From Piscinibacter gummiphilus (lineage in GTDB: Bacteria > Pseudomonadota > Gammaproteobacteria > Burkholderiales > Burkholderiaceae_C): DNA of 64,000 nt. Position numbers and translations under genes: made by a program. The DNA is taken from positions 2,591,001-2,655,000 of the forward strand of contig NZ_CP136336.1 of NCBI RefSeq assembly GCF_032681285.1. Direction: 5' to 3'. Position 1 is the stretch's first letter; the number at the start of each line of letters is the position of its first letter. The notes under the pieces were generated by a model, which did no database searches, had not been told where the DNA came from, and saw only the letters and a program-made list of their open reading frames with translations. This document shows positions 44,909 through 55,136 of this stretch, piece by piece.

Positions 44909-47900
44909 TCACCGCCAGGCCGTGGCGCGCTTGTGCGCCGAGCACGGCGTGCTCACCGAGTACCACGACGTGTGGGGCCACCGGCACGAGGCCTCGACCG
45001 AAGCCCTGGTGAAGTTGCTGGCCGAGCTGGGCGTCGACGCCAGCAGCGCCGACGCCGCCGCGGTGGCCGAGCGCGAAGCCCGGGCCGCGCGCGAGCGGGA
45101 GGTGGTGCCGCCCCTGGTGGCGCTCACCGCGGGCAGCAGCGACTGGTCGGTGCCGGTGCGCCTGCCCAAGCCCATGCGCTCGCTGCAGTGGACGCTGATC
45201 GAAGAGGGCGGCCAGGAGCACGCGGGCGAGACGCCGGTCGACGGTGAATCGCGGGACATCCAGCTGCGCATCGCGCGGCCCTTGCCCATGGGCTACCACC
45301 ACCTGCGCCTGGATGGTCTGGGCGAGGTGGTGCAGCTCGTCTCGGCACCAGCCCATTGCTACCAGCCCCCAGCGCTCGCGGACCTGACCGATGCCGACGC
45401 CCCCGGCGCGAGCCGTGGCAACCGCACCTGGGGTCCGGCCGTGCAGCTCTACGCGTTGCGCTCCGAGCGAAACTGGGGCATCGGCGATTTCGGTGACCTC
45501 GCCACCGTCATCGAGCAGTGGAGCCGGCATGGCGCCGGCATCGTCGGCGTGAACCCGCTGCACGCGATGTTCAGCCACAACCCGCTGCACACGAGCCCCT
45601 ACAGCCCATCGTCGAGGCTGCAGCTCAACACGCTCTACCTCGACGTGGAGGCACTGCCCGACCTGCAGGAGTGCGAGCCGGCGCGGCAGTGGATGGCCTC
45701 GCCCGAGGTGCAGTCGCGCCGGGCGGCGCTGCGCGCCGCGCCGAGCGTCGACTACGAGGGCGTGGACCGGCTCAAGACGGAGCTTCTGCGCAAGCTCTAC
45801 CGCAGCTTCCGCCGCCGGCATCTCGCCACGGGCAGCAGCCGCGCCACCGAGTTCCGCCGCTTCCAGGCGGCGCGCTCGCCCGAGCTGCGGCTGCACGCGA
45901 GCTTCGAGGCGCTGCAAGCGCACTTCCACGCGCAAGACAGCCTGGTCTGGGGCTGGCCAGTGTGGCCCGAGGCCTACCGTCAGCCCGGGTCGCCCGAGGT
46001 GCAGCGCTTCATCGCCGAGCATGAAGACGAGGTCGAGTTCCACGAATACCTGCAGTGGCAGGCCGATCTGCAGCTCGCGCGTCTGTCGCGCCGCTGCCGC
46101 GAGCGGGGCATGGCGGTGGGGCTGTACCTCGACCTCGCGGTGTCGGTCGACCGGGCCGGCTCCGATACCTGGGGCCACCAGTCGGCATACGCGAGCGGCG
46201 CCACGGTGGGGGCGCCACCCGACGAAGTCAACCCGAACGGGCAGGGCTGGGGCCTGCCACCGCTCAGGCCCGATGGGCTCAAGCGCGACGTGCGCCTCTT
46301 CGTTGCCACGCTGCGCGCCGCCATGCGCCACGCGGGCGCAGTGCGCATCGACCATGTGATGGGCCTGATGCGCCTGTACTGGATCCCGCCCGGCGCCTCG
46401 GCGCGCGACGGCAGCTACGTGCTGTACCCGCTGCAGGCGCTGCTGGCCATCGTGGCGCTGGAGAGCGAGCGCAACCGCTGCATGGTGATCGGCGAAGACC
46501 TCGGCACCGTGGCCGACGAGATGCGCTCGGCCATGCAGCGGCGCGAGCTGCTGTCGTACCGGCTGCTGTACTTCGAACGCGAGCACGGCGGGGGCTTCAA
46601 GGCGCCCGAGGCGTACCCGCGCAAGTCGCTCGTGGCGGTGAGCACGCATGACCTCGCAACGCTCGCCGGCTGGTGGCGTGGGCACGACCTCGAGGTGCGG
46701 CAGTCGCTCAAGCTCTTCCCCACGCCGCAGATGCACGAGCGGCAGCGCGAGGAGCGTGCCCACGACCGGCTGCGCCTGCTCAACGTGCTGCAGCAGCGCG
46801 GCCTGCTGCCGGCCGAAGGTCACATCGACGCGAGCGGCACGCAGCCCATCGCGCCTGCCGTCTCGGAAGCGGTGCACGCCTATGTGGCCAGCACCCCGGC
46901 GCAGCTGATGATGGTGCAGCTGGAAGACGCGCTTGGCGTGCCCGACCAGGCCAACCTGCCGGGCACGGTCGACGAGCACCCGAACTGGCGGCGCAAGCTG
47001 CCGCTCGGGCTCGAAGCCATGGCGCACAACCCGCGTGTCTCGGCGCTGTGCGCGCGGCTCGCGTCGATCCGCCCATCGCCTGCGCGCACGGCGGCGGCGC
47101 GGCCGCAGGGCAGGGCGGTGGCCGTGATTCCGCGCGCCACCTACCGGCTGCAGCTGCACAAGGACTTCAGCTTCGACGACGCCGTGGCTGCGCTGCCCTA
47201 TCTGGAGCGCCTGGGCGTGAGCCACCTCTACTGCTCGCCGATCTGGCGCGCGCGGCCGGGCAGCCTGCACGGCTACGACGTGGTGGCGCACGACGAGATC
47301 AACCCCGAGCTGGGCGGGCGCGATGGTTTCGAGCGCTTCGCCAACGCCGCGCGCGAGCGTGGCATGGGCCTGATCCTCGACATGGTGCCCAACCACATGG
47401 GCGTGCTCGGCGCCGAGAACCCCTGGTGGACCGACGTGCTCGAGAACGGCCAGGGCTCGGCCTTCGCCCGCCATTTCGACATCGACTGGCATCCCGTCAA
47501 CGCCGATCTCGAAGGCAAGGTCCTGCTGCCCGTGCTGGGTGAGCACTACGGCGACGTGCTGGCTGGCGGCCAGCTGAAGCTCGCCTTCGAGCTCGACCGC
47601 GGCCGCCTGGTGCTGCGCTACTTCGACCACTGCTTCCCGCTCGCCCTGCGCAGCTACGAGCTGCTGCTCACGCATGCCGCCCAGCGCCTGGGCGACGGCC
47701 ATGCGCGAGCGCAGGTCGAGGGCCTGGCCGACTCGTTCGCGGCACTGCCTGCACGCATGGGCTTCGACGCCACCGTGGCCCGCACGCGCGAGGAGCTGAA
47801 ATCGCGCTTCGCCGAGCTGGCCCAGGGCCACGCCGAAGTGGCCGCGGCGGTCGACGCGGCGCTCGCGGCCATCAACGCCGAGGCGAGCCGCGACACGCTG

Positions 47901-49985
47901 CACGCCCTGCACGAGGGCCAGCACTACCGCCTGGCCTACTGGCGCGTGGCGGCCGACGAGATCAACTACCGCCGGTTCTTCGACATCAACGACCTCGCCG
48001 CGCTGCGCATGGAAGAGCCCGCCGTCTTCGAGGCCACCCACTCGATGGCGCTCGACCTCGCGGCGCAAGGCGTGGTCGACGGCCTGCGCATCGACCACCC
48101 CGACGGCTTGCACGACCCGGCGCGCTACTTCGCGCAGCTGCAGCAGGGCTACGCCGAGCGTGCCGGCCTCGCGCTGCCCGCGCCGGCGGAGGGCGAGCGG
48201 CCGGCCCGGCCGCTCTACGTGGTGGCCGAGAAGATCGCTGCCCCTCACGAAGACGTGCCGGAAGAGTGGGCCATCCACGGCACGACCGGCTACCGTTTCG
48301 CGATGGTGGTCAACGGCGTGCTCGTCGACGGCGGCGCCGCCGAGCGCTTCGACCGCATCTGGCAGCGCTTCAGCGGCGAGCGCGAGCCCTTCGCCGAGCT
48401 CGTGTACCGCGGCAAGCGCAGCGTGGCGCGCATTGCGCTCGCCTCCGAGCTGACCGTGCTCGCCACTGCGCTCATGCGCATCGCGCGCGCCGACCGCCGC
48501 ACCCGCGACTACACCTTCAACGCGCTGCGCGATGCGCTGGCCGAGGTGGCGGCGTGCATGCCGGTCTACCGCACCTACATCCTGGGTCGCGCTTCCGCAC
48601 AGGACATCCGCTTCCTCGACTGGGCCATCGCCCACGCCCGCAAGCGCAGCGAGGCACCCGACCGCTCGGTGTTCGACTTCGTCGGCCGCGTGCTGCGCGG
48701 GCAGGGGCCCGACGGTGCGCCGCTGCCGCCCGAGCATGCGGCGTGGCAGTTCGCGGCGCGCTTCCAGCAGTTCTGCGCGCCGGTCGCAGCCAAGGGCGTG
48801 GAAGACACCGCCTTCTACCAGTACCACCGGCTGGTGTCGCAAAACGAGGTGGGCGGCGACCCGGGCCCCTTCGGCATGACGGTGCGTGCCTTCCACGGTG
48901 CCAGCGGCGACCGCGCGGCGCGCTGGCCGCACACCATCCTCGCCACCTCGACGCACGACAACAAGCGCTCGGAAGACGTGCGCAACCGGCTCAACGTGCT
49001 CTCGGAAATGCCGGCCGCGTGGCGGCTCGGCCTGGCGCGCTGGCGCCGGCTCGCGCGCCTGTACAAGACCGAGGTCAATGGCGAGGCCGCACCTTCGCCC
49101 GCCGACGAATACCTGCTCTACCAGACCGTGCTCGGCACGCTGCCCGCGGAAGGGCTCGACGAGCAGTCGCTCGGCGACTACCGCGAGCGCATCGTGCAGT
49201 ACATGCTGAAGGCCGCCCGCGAGGCCAAGCGGCACACGAGCTGGACCACACCCGATGAGGCCTACGAAAACGCGCTCACCGCCTTCGTGCGCAGCCTGCT
49301 GGCGCGTGTCTCGCCCAACCCGCTGCTGGGCGACCTGCAGGCCAACGCCACGGCGCTCGCGTGGTTCGGCGCGCTCAACAGCCTGTCGATGGTGCTGATG
49401 AAGTTCAGCTCGCCTGGTGTGCCCGATGTCTACCAGGGCAACGAGTTGCTCGACCTGAGCCTCGTCGACCCCGACAACCGCCGCCCGGTCGACTTCGCCC
49501 TGCGTGAGCGGCACCTGGCTGCACTGGAGGCGCTGCAGGGCTCGCCCGGCCTTTCAGAACGTCTGCGCGAGCTGGCCGCGCACCCCTTCGACGGACGAGC
49601 CAAGCTGTGGCTCACCTGGCGCTTGCTGCAGCTGCGCGCCGAACGGGAGGCCCTCTTTCGCGATGGGCGCTACGTGCCCCTCGCGGTGACCGGCGCCCGG
49701 CAGGAGCACCTCGTGGCCTACGCCCGCGAGCATGGCAACGAGGTGCTGGTGGTGCTGGCCGCGCGGCTCTTCTCGCGCTTGCAGCCCGAGCCCGGCGCAC
49801 TGCCGCTCGGCGAAGCGGTGTGGGGCGACACCGCCGTCGACCTCACGCCGGTGGCACCAGCCGGTGTGCCCTTGAATGCCACCGATGCGCTCACCGGGCG
49901 CCCGTTCGATCTCTCGCTTCGCCCGCTGCCCGTGGCACGGGCGTTCGCGAGCTTCCCGGCCGTCGCCCTGCGTTTCACCAAGTGA
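44901..49985 (+). CDS. 4-alpha-glucanotransferase / malto-oligosyltrehalose synthase fusion (MalQ-TreY)
   Basis: This single 1694-aa frame holds two enzymes. Residues about 1-735 are MalQ (GH77): NWGIGDFGDL, SPYSPSSRLQLN, VRIDHVMGLMRLYW with the nucleophile Asp, VIGEDLGTVAD with the acid Glu and STHDLATLAGWW. Residues about 745-1694 are TreY (GH13_26): PRATYRLQLHKDFSFDDA, HLYCSPIWRARPGS, LDMVPNHMGV, VDGLRIDHPDGLHDP, YVVAEKIAAPHE and ATSTHDNKRSEDVRNRL. A short Ala/Arg/Pro linker near residue 735-745 joins them. MalQ lengthens or redistributes maltodextrins, TreY isomerises their reducing end into a trehalose unit. It follows treZ with an 8-bp overlap. Confidence 0.93.
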   Translation: MDDHRQAVARLCAEHGVLTEYHDVWGHRHEASTEALVKLLAELGVDASSADAAAVAEREARAAREREVVPPLVALTAGSSDWSVPVRLPKPMRSLQWTLIEEGGQEHAGETPVDGESRDIQLRIARPLPMGYHHLRLDGLGEVVQLVSAPAHCYQPPALADLTDADAPGASRGNRTWGPAVQLYALRSERNWGIGDFGDLATVIEQWSRHGAGIVGVNPLHAMFSHNPLHTSPYSPSSRLQLNTLYLDVEALPDLQECEPARQWMASPEVQSRRAALRAAPSVDYEGVDRLKTELLRKLYRSFRRRHLATGSSRATEFRRFQAARSPELRLHASFEALQAHFHAQDSLVWGWPVWPEAYRQPGSPEVQRFIAEHEDEVEFHEYLQWQADLQLARLSRRCRERGMAVGLYLDLAVSVDRAGSDTWGHQSAYASGATVGAPPDEVNPNGQGWGLPPLRPDGLKRDVRLFVATLRAAMRHAGAVRIDHVMGLMRLYWIPPGASARDGSYVLYPLQALLAIVALESERNRCMVIGEDLGTVADEMRSAMQRRELLSYRLLYFEREHGGGFKAPEAYPRKSLVAVSTHDLATLAGWWRGHDLEVRQSLKLFPTPQMHERQREERAHDRLRLLNVLQQRGLLPAEGHIDASGTQPIAPAVSEAVHAYVASTPAQLMMVQLEDALGVPDQANLPGTVDEHPNWRRKLPLGLEAMAHNPRVSALCARLASIRPSPARTAAARPQGRAVAVIPRATYRLQLHKDFSFDDAVAALPYLERLGVSHLYCSPIWRARPGSLHGYDVVAHDEINPELGGRDGFERFANAARERGMGLILDMVPNHMGVLGAENPWWTDVLENGQGSAFARHFDIDWHPVNADLEGKVLLPVLGEHYGDVLAGGQLKLAFELDRGRLVLRYFDHCFPLALRSYELLLTHAAQRLGDGHARAQVEGLADSFAALPARMGFDATVARTREELKSRFAELAQGHAEVAAAVDAALAAINAEASRDTLHALHEGQHYRLAYWRVAADEINYRRFFDINDLAALRMEEPAVFEATHSMALDLAAQGVVDGLRIDHPDGLHDPARYFAQLQQGYAERAGLALPAPAEGERPARPLYVVAEKIAAPHEDVPEEWAIHGTTGYRFAMVVNGVLVDGGAAERFDRIWQRFSGEREPFAELVYRGKRSVARIALASELTVLATALMRIARADRRTRDYTFNALRDALAEVAACMPVYRTYILGRASAQDIRFLDWAIAHARKRSEAPDRSVFDFVGRVLRGQGPDGAPLPPEHAAWQFAARFQQFCAPVAAKGVEDTAFYQYHRLVSQNEVGGDPGPFGMTVRAFHGASGDRAARWPHTILATSTHDNKRSEDVRNRLNVLSEMPAAWRLGLARWRRLARLYKTEVNGEAAPSPADEYLLYQTVLGTLPAEGLDEQSLGDYRERIVQYMLKAAREAKRHTSWTTPDEAYENALTAFVRSLLARVSPNPLLGDLQANATALAWFGALNSLSMVLMKFSSPGVPDVYQGNELLDLSLVDPDNRRPVDFALRERHLAALEALQGSPGLSERLRELAAHPFDGRAKLWLTWRLLQLRAEREALFRDGRYVPLAVTGARQEHLVAYAREHGNEVLVVLAARLFSRLQPEPGALPLGEAVWGDTAVDLTPVAPAGVPLNATDALTGRPFDLSLRPLPVARAFASFPAVALRFTK

Positions 49986-50396
<411 letters not shown>

Positions 50397-50405
50397 CACC
50401 CCTGC

Positions 50406-50430
50406 GTGACATCGGTCACGCCGATGTCAC
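50406..50430. promoter_or_regulatory. Perfect 10-bp inverted repeat between the two glucan blocks
   Basis: GTGACATCGG (50406-50415) and CCGATGTCAC (50421-50430) are exact inverted repeats with a 5-nt spacer. The element starts 9 bp after the stop of the 103-aa gene and 88 bp before the glycosidase start. There is no T-run, so it is either a Rho-dependent-type end structure or an operator for the glycosidase-glgC-glgA unit. Confidence 0.55.
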
Positions 50431-50517
50431 CGTTTACGCGACGTAACGCCGGCACGTCGGCAGCAGGGCGGCGTCGCTCCCTACACTGCCCCGCATCGTC
50501 TGGATGCAAGGCAGTTC

Positions 50518-51732
50518 ATGAGCAACCACCACGACACCGCGCTGTTGGCCCGCACCTTCTCACACCACGGCACCGACCACGCCACCACGCTGGTCGAGGA
50601 ATGCAGCGCGCGGTCGCTGCAGTTGCTGCGCGACAACCTCACGCCCCAGGGCATCCTCGCCGCGAGCCGCACCGAAGCGGCCGAGGCCCGCAGCTACACC
50701 CGCATCTTCGGCCGCGACGCTGCCATCTGCGTGCTGGCGATGGCCGGCACCGGCGACGAGGCGCTCGAAAACGGGGCCATCGCGAGCATCGAGTCGCTCG
50801 CGCTGCTGCAGGCGCCCAACGGGCAGATCCCGAAATACGTCGACCCCGAAGGTCGCGATGCCGACTTCTGGTACCTGGGCTGCATCGACGCCACGCTCTG
50901 GTGGCTGATCGCCATCGACCACGTGCGCCGCCACAGCCGCATCGGCGGGCTCGACCAGCGCTGGGGCCCGCAGATCGATCGGGCCTTGCACTGGCTGCTG
51001 GCCCAGGAGCACCAGCGCTTCTTCCTTTTGCAGCAAAACGAGGCCAGCGACTGGGCCGACATCATGCCCCGCTCGGGCTTCGTGCTCTACACCAACGCCC
51101 TCTGGTACCGGGTGAAGCTGCTCTACGAACTGCCCAACCTGGAGCAGACGCACTACCACTTCAACCACCTCTTCCACCCGTTCAAGAAAGACCTGCCCGA
51201 GTACCGACGCGGCCGCCTGCTGGGCCACTATGCCCGCCGCGGCCTGCGCGACCCCGGGCTGTACCTGAGCTTCGTGAACCTGTCGTTCGCGGGCGAGGAG
51301 GGCGACGTGTTCGGCAACCTGCTGGCCGTGCTCTACGGCCTGGCCGACGAATCGATGGCGCGCGAGATCATCCAGACCTTCACCGAGGCGCGGGCCTCGG
51401 AGCCGTACCCGATCCGCGTGGTCACGCACCCGATCACCCCCGACGACGAGCTGTGGCGCCAGTACATGAACCGCCACCAGCAGAACCAGCCCCACCAGTA
51501 CCACAACGGCGGCATCTGGCCCTTCGTCGGCGGCTATTGGGCGATGGCCCTGGCGCAGCTCGGCAAGAAAGACGCGGCCCGCCACGAGCTGAGCAAGCTG
51601 GCCCAGGTGTTGGCGCTCGACGACTGGCGTTTCACGGAGTGGTTCCACGGCCGTACGCTCATGCCCATGGGAATGGCGGGGCAGAGCTGGAATGCGGCTA
51701 CGTTCTTGTTGGCGCAAAAAGCCCTCGCCTGA
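50518..51732 (+). CDS. GH100-like / amylo-alpha-1,6-glucosidase-like glycoside hydrolase
   Basis: This 404-aa protein looks like an (alpha/alpha)6-barrel glycosidase. Recognisable segments are [59 protein letters not shown] (candidate catalytic acid in the DWAD) and [13 protein letters not shown]. These fit the alkaline/neutral invertase family GH100 and the related C-terminal domain of archaeal-type debranching enzymes. The substrate could be sucrose or short alpha-glucans; the glgC-glgA neighbours favour a glucan or glucoside. There is no signal peptide, so it should be cytoplasmic. It lies 73 bp before glgC. Exact specificity is unknown. Confidence 0.75.
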   Translation: MSNHHDTALLARTFSHHGTDHATTLVEECSARSLQLLRDNLTPQGILAASRTEAAEARSYTRIFGRDAAICVLAMAGTGDEALENGAIASIESLALLQAPNGQIPKYVDPEGRDADFWYLGCIDATLWWLIAIDHVRRHSRIGGLDQRWGPQIDRALHWLLAQEHQRFFLLQQNEASDWADIMPRSGFVLYTNALWYRVKLLYELPNLEQTHYHFNHLFHPFKKDLPEYRRGRLLGHYARRGLRDPGLYLSFVNLSFAGEEGDVFGNLLAVLYGLADESMAREIIQTFTEARASEPYPIRVVTHPITPDDELWRQYMNRHQQNQPHQYHNGGIWPFVGGYWAMALAQLGKKDAARHELSKLAQVLALDDWRFTEWFHGRTLMPMGMAGQSWNAATFLLAQKALA

Positions 51733-51781
51733 GCGCCGGCAAATCCTCCCGGAGGCTACGGCACGCGGTTTGCCCCTGTTC

Positions 51782-51791
51782 CGTCATGACG
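51782..51791. promoter_or_regulatory. CGTCATGACG palindrome just upstream of glgC
   Basis: A perfect 10-bp palindrome is flanked by CTGTTC (51776-51781) and GAACAG (51796-51801), giving a dyad that ends 4 bp before the glgC ATG. It overlaps the expected ribosome-binding site, and the visible site (GAGAACAG) is weak. This could hide or expose the glgC start in the mRNA, or bind a protein. The evidence is symmetry and position only. Confidence 0.35.
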
Positions 51792-51805
51792 ACGAGAACA
51801 GACCT

Positions 51806-53032
51806 ATGAAAAACTCCGCCGACAGCGTGCTGGCTTTCGTGATGGCAGGGGGCGAGGGCACGCGGCTGCACGACCTGACGGCCCATCGCTGCAAGCCCGC
51901 GGTGCCCTTCAACGGCAAGCACCGCATCGTCGATTTCGTGTTGAGCAACCTGGTCAACAGCGAGATCTACTCGATCTACTTGCTGGTGCAGTACAAGTCG
52001 CAGGCGCTGATCGAGCACGTGCGGCAAAGCTGGCAACTGGCGCGCTTTCTTCCCGATCACTTCATCACCGTCGTGCCGCCGCAGATGCGCAACGGCCCGG
52101 AGTGGTTCCAGGGCACGGCCGATTCGGTCTACCAGAACCTCCACCTGATGGAGACCTTCAAGCCCGACATCGTGGCCGTCTTCGGCGCCGACCACATCTA
52201 CCGCATGGACGTGCGGCAGATGATCGCCCACCACAAGGCCAACAACGCCGACGTGACGGTGGCCACGCTGCCGGTGCCGCGCGAGCAGAGCCCGAGCTTC
52301 GGCATCGTCGAGACCGACGACAACCTGCGCATCACCGACTTCCAGGAGAAGCCGCAGACCTGCCGCCCCATGCCGGGCAGCAAGACCCACGCACTCGCCT
52401 CGATGGGCAACTACATCTTCAACGCCGACGTGCTGATGAAGGAACTGCAGACCGCGCACGACAAGGGCGAGAGCGACTTCGGCAAGCACATCCTCCCGCG
52501 CCTGATGAAGACGCACAAGCTGATGGCCTACGACTTCGCGACCAATGTCGTGCCGGGGGTGGCCGACTACGAAGAGCAGGCCTACTGGCGCGACGTGGGC
52601 ACGATCGACGCCTACTTCTCGGCGCACTTCGACACCCTGGGCGCCACGCCGCGCTTCAAGATGACCAACCCGGAGTGGCCCATCTATGCCAGCGCCGACC
52701 AGTCGGAGTCGGCCAAGATCGAATGCGGCGTCATCCGCCGCTCGGTGCTCGGCTCGGGCTGCGTCGTCAACGACGCGCACCTCGACCACGTGATGCTGCG
52801 CCGGGCCGTCAGCGTGCAACCCGATGCCGTGCTCGACCACTGCATCGTGATGGACCGCAACGTGATCGGCCGCGGCGCCAAGCTGCGCAACGCCATCGTC
52901 GACCTCGACAACTTCATCCCGCCCGGCGAGAGCATCGGCTACGACCTCGAGCGCGACCGCCAACGCTTCCACGTGAGCGAGAACGGCGTCGTCGTCGTGC
53001 CGCGCGGCCACTTCCCCGCAGCGCATGCATGA
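51806..53032 (+). CDS. glgC: Glucose-1-phosphate adenylyltransferase (ADP-glucose pyrophosphorylase)
   Basis: This 408-aa enzyme makes ADP-glucose, the committed donor of classical glycogen synthesis. The N-terminal nucleotidyltransferase has [20 protein letters not shown] (with catalytic Arg/Lys), FRIVDF-type [21 protein letters not shown] and [11 protein letters not shown] left-handed beta-helix follows from about residue 290 ([13 protein letters not shown] and [13 protein letters not shown]). It is normally controlled by fructose-1,6-bisphosphate or AMP; those sites cannot be judged here. The start [16 protein letters not shown] fits the family. Its stop overlaps glgA as ATGA. Confidence 0.96.
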   Translation: MKNSADSVLAFVMAGGEGTRLHDLTAHRCKPAVPFNGKHRIVDFVLSNLVNSEIYSIYLLVQYKSQALIEHVRQSWQLARFLPDHFITVVPPQMRNGPEWFQGTADSVYQNLHLMETFKPDIVAVFGADHIYRMDVRQMIAHHKANNADVTVATLPVPREQSPSFGIVETDDNLRITDFQEKPQTCRPMPGSKTHALASMGNYIFNADVLMKELQTAHDKGESDFGKHILPRLMKTHKLMAYDFATNVVPGVADYEEQAYWRDVGTIDAYFSAHFDTLGATPRFKMTNPEWPIYASADQSESAKIECGVIRRSVLGSGCVVNDAHLDHVMLRRAVSVQPDAVLDHCIVMDRNVIGRGAKLRNAIVDLDNFIPPGESIGYDLERDRQRFHVSENGVVVVPRGHFPAAHA

Positions 53033-54489
53033 GCGCGCGTGCTGCACTGAAGGTTCTCTTCGTCACTCCTGAATGCGCTCCGTGGGTCAAGACCGGCGGC
53101 CTCGGTGACGTGAGCGCGGCGCTGCCCGCCGCACTGGCCGAACTCGGCCACGACGTGCGGGTGTTGATGCCGGCCTACCGCTCGCTCGCGCAACTGGCGA
53201 AGGAAGGCACGCAGCGCCTCACGCTCCCCGCCGAAGGCGTGTGGCCTGCGGCTGACCTCGTGCGGGTGAATGCGGAAGGCTTCAGCCTATGGCTGCTCGA
53301 CTGCCCGGCGCTCTTCGGCCTGCCCGGGGGCCCCTATGGCGACGAGCAGGGCGTGGACCACGCGAGCAACGCCGAACGTTTCGGCCTGCTGAGCCATGTG
53401 GCCGCGCGCATTGCCTCGGGGGCGTCACCCTGGGCCGACTGGCAGGCCGACGCGCTGCACGCCAACGACTGGCCCACGGGCCTCGCCGCCGCCTACCTGA
53501 GCCGCATGCCCGCACCGCGCGCCCGCAGCCTCTTCACCATCCACAACCTCGCGTTCCAGGGCAACTTCCCGCTCGACCGGCGCGCTGCGCTCGACCTGCC
53601 CGACGAGTGGATGCAGGTCGAAGGCGAGGGCCTCCTGCACTGGGACCGCATCTCGATGATGAAGGCGGCGCTGCGCCACGCCGACGTCATCACCACCGTG
53701 AGCCCGACCTACGCCCGTGAGATCCAGCAGGAGGCCCTCGGCTTCGGCATGGACGGCATGCTGCGAGCACGCAGCGCCAGCCTGCACGGCATCCTCAACG
53801 GCATCGACACCCGTGCGTGGAACCCGGTGAGCGACACGCTGATCCCGGCGCGCTACGGCGCGGGCTGCCTCGACGACAAGGCGGCCAACAAGCGCGCGCT
53901 GCAGGCCGAACTCGGGCTGTCGGTGAAGTCGCGCACGCCGCTCTTTGGCGTGGTGAGCCGCCTGACCGACCAGAAGGGCATCGACCTCATCCTCGACAAC
54001 CTGATGTGGCTCCTCAAGCAGGGCACGCAGCTCGTCGTGCTCGGCAGCGGCGAGCCGCGCTACGAGCAGCGCCTGAACGAGGTGGCGGCCGAGTTCCCGG
54101 CGAGCGTGGCGGTGCGCACCGGCTTCGACGAGCGGCTGGCCCACACTATCGAGGCGGGCGCCGATGTGTTTCTGATGCCCTCGCGCTTCGAACCCTGCGG
54201 GCTCAACCAGATGTACAGCCAGGCCTACGGCACCTTGCCGGTCGTGCGCGCCACGGGAGGTCTTGCCGACTCGGTGCGAGACGCGTCGGAGCCCGACGGC
54301 ACCGGCTTCGTCTTCCAGGAAGACAGCGCCCAGGCCCTGCGCGAGACCCTGGTGCGCGTGCTGCGCCTGTACCAGCAGCCCGCCCTCTGGCGCGGCGTGC
54401 AGCAGCGCGCGATGGCACAGCCTTTCGGCTGGCTGCAGAGTGCGCAACGTTACGCGGCGCTGTATCGCCAGCGCACGCCCGTGGGTTGA
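53029..54489 (+). CDS. glgA: Glycogen synthase (ADP-glucose-dependent, GT5)
   Basis: This 486-aa GT5 enzyme transfers glucose from ADP-glucose to the non-reducing end of alpha-1,4-glucan. The acceptor/donor loop [13 protein letters not shown] appears near residue 20. [51 protein letters not shown] and [18 protein letters not shown] are family marks, the last carrying the catalytic Glu. The start overlaps glgC by 4 bp. With glgB at the cluster's far end the classical route is complete. Confidence 0.96.
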   Translation: MSARAALKVLFVTPECAPWVKTGGLGDVSAALPAALAELGHDVRVLMPAYRSLAQLAKEGTQRLTLPAEGVWPAADLVRVNAEGFSLWLLDCPALFGLPGGPYGDEQGVDHASNAERFGLLSHVAARIASGASPWADWQADALHANDWPTGLAAAYLSRMPAPRARSLFTIHNLAFQGNFPLDRRAALDLPDEWMQVEGEGLLHWDRISMMKAALRHADVITTVSPTYAREIQQEALGFGMDGMLRARSASLHGILNGIDTRAWNPVSDTLIPARYGAGCLDDKAANKRALQAELGLSVKSRTPLFGVVSRLTDQKGIDLILDNLMWLLKQGTQLVVLGSGEPRYEQRLNEVAAEFPASVAVRTGFDERLAHTIEAGADVFLMPSRFEPCGLNQMYSQAYGTLPVVRATGGLADSVRDASEPDGTGFVFQEDSAQALRETLVRVLRLYQQPALWRGVQQRAMAQPFGWLQSAQRYAALYRQRTPVG

Positions 54490-54578
54490 GTGCCGACCAT
54501 TGGGCGCTGGAGGTCCGGGGAACTACGAGGAGTCGGCCCGTGGTGGCACCGTAGCAAACGATCCGGGGACTCAGAAAG

Positions 54579-55136
54579 ATGGGCCCTTTTCAACGGGTCA
54601 TTCTGATGAGCCTTCGCGTCAACCTTTTCGCTCATTCGCGCCGAGTGGTTCTCACGGCGTTCATTGCGTTTGCGGCCGCCGGTCTTCCAGCCTGTGGCGG
54701 CGGCGACGGAGGCACTGGTGGCGAGGGAAGCGTGACCGACTCGCCCATCGGATCAATCACGCCTTCGGGCGAATTCGGCACACTGACGATTTCGGGTACG
54801 GGAACGTCTATCTTCGGCACCACGGTGGCGACACGTTCGCGCGCCACCGCGTCGTCGCCTGACATTTCGCTCACCACGTGGCAAGACACGCCAATGACGT
54901 CACCGGCCATTTACCCGGCACGCATCGTGGCTCTGGGGCAAAGCGACGGATCGGTCACTGTCAACGTGGTCTACATCGCCAGCCCGCAGTCCATCCCGGG
55001 GTTTTGGGTTGCCTTTGACCCTCCGGCTGGTTCCGTGTTGGTCTCGTCGACCGGCGTGACGTTCGTCAACCTCGTGGTGCTGGATGAAGGTACGTCAGAG
55101 ACGTCGCTCACGCTGAACGGCACGCTGCGCTTCTAA
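54579..55136 (+). CDS. Putative lipoprotein, unknown function
   Basis: This protein of about 185 aa has a lipoprotein signal: basic residues, a hydrophobic stretch (VVLTAFIAFAAAG) and lipobox LPAC followed by a Gly-rich spacer (GGGDGGTGGEG). Lipidation would anchor it in a membrane. The rest is Ser/Thr-rich with alternating beta-type strands and no recognised domain. Start is uncertain: ATG 54579 has AGAAAG upstream, while ATG 54606 gives a more usual signal length. Its stop overlaps the convergent recQ stop by a few bases. It follows glgA by 89 bp but is functionally unlinked as far as can be seen. Confidence 0.6.
   Translation: MGPFQRVILMSLRVNLFAHSRRVVLTAFIAFAAAGLPACGGGDGGTGGEGSVTDSPIGSITPSGEFGTLTISGTGTSIFGTTVATRSRATASSPDISLTTWQDTPMTSPAIYPARIVALGQSDGSVTVNVVYIASPQSIPGFWVAFDPPAGSVLVSSTGVTFVNLVVLDEGTSETSLTLNGTLRF

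Noticed and set aside
36793..49514. Very long minus-strand open frames (1132, 978 and 1625 residues) opposite the glucan genes
   Set aside because: They are His/Arg/Val-rich, with no family motifs, and mirror the codon positions of the real plus-strand enzymes. GC-rich coding DNA commonly leaves the antisense frame open.
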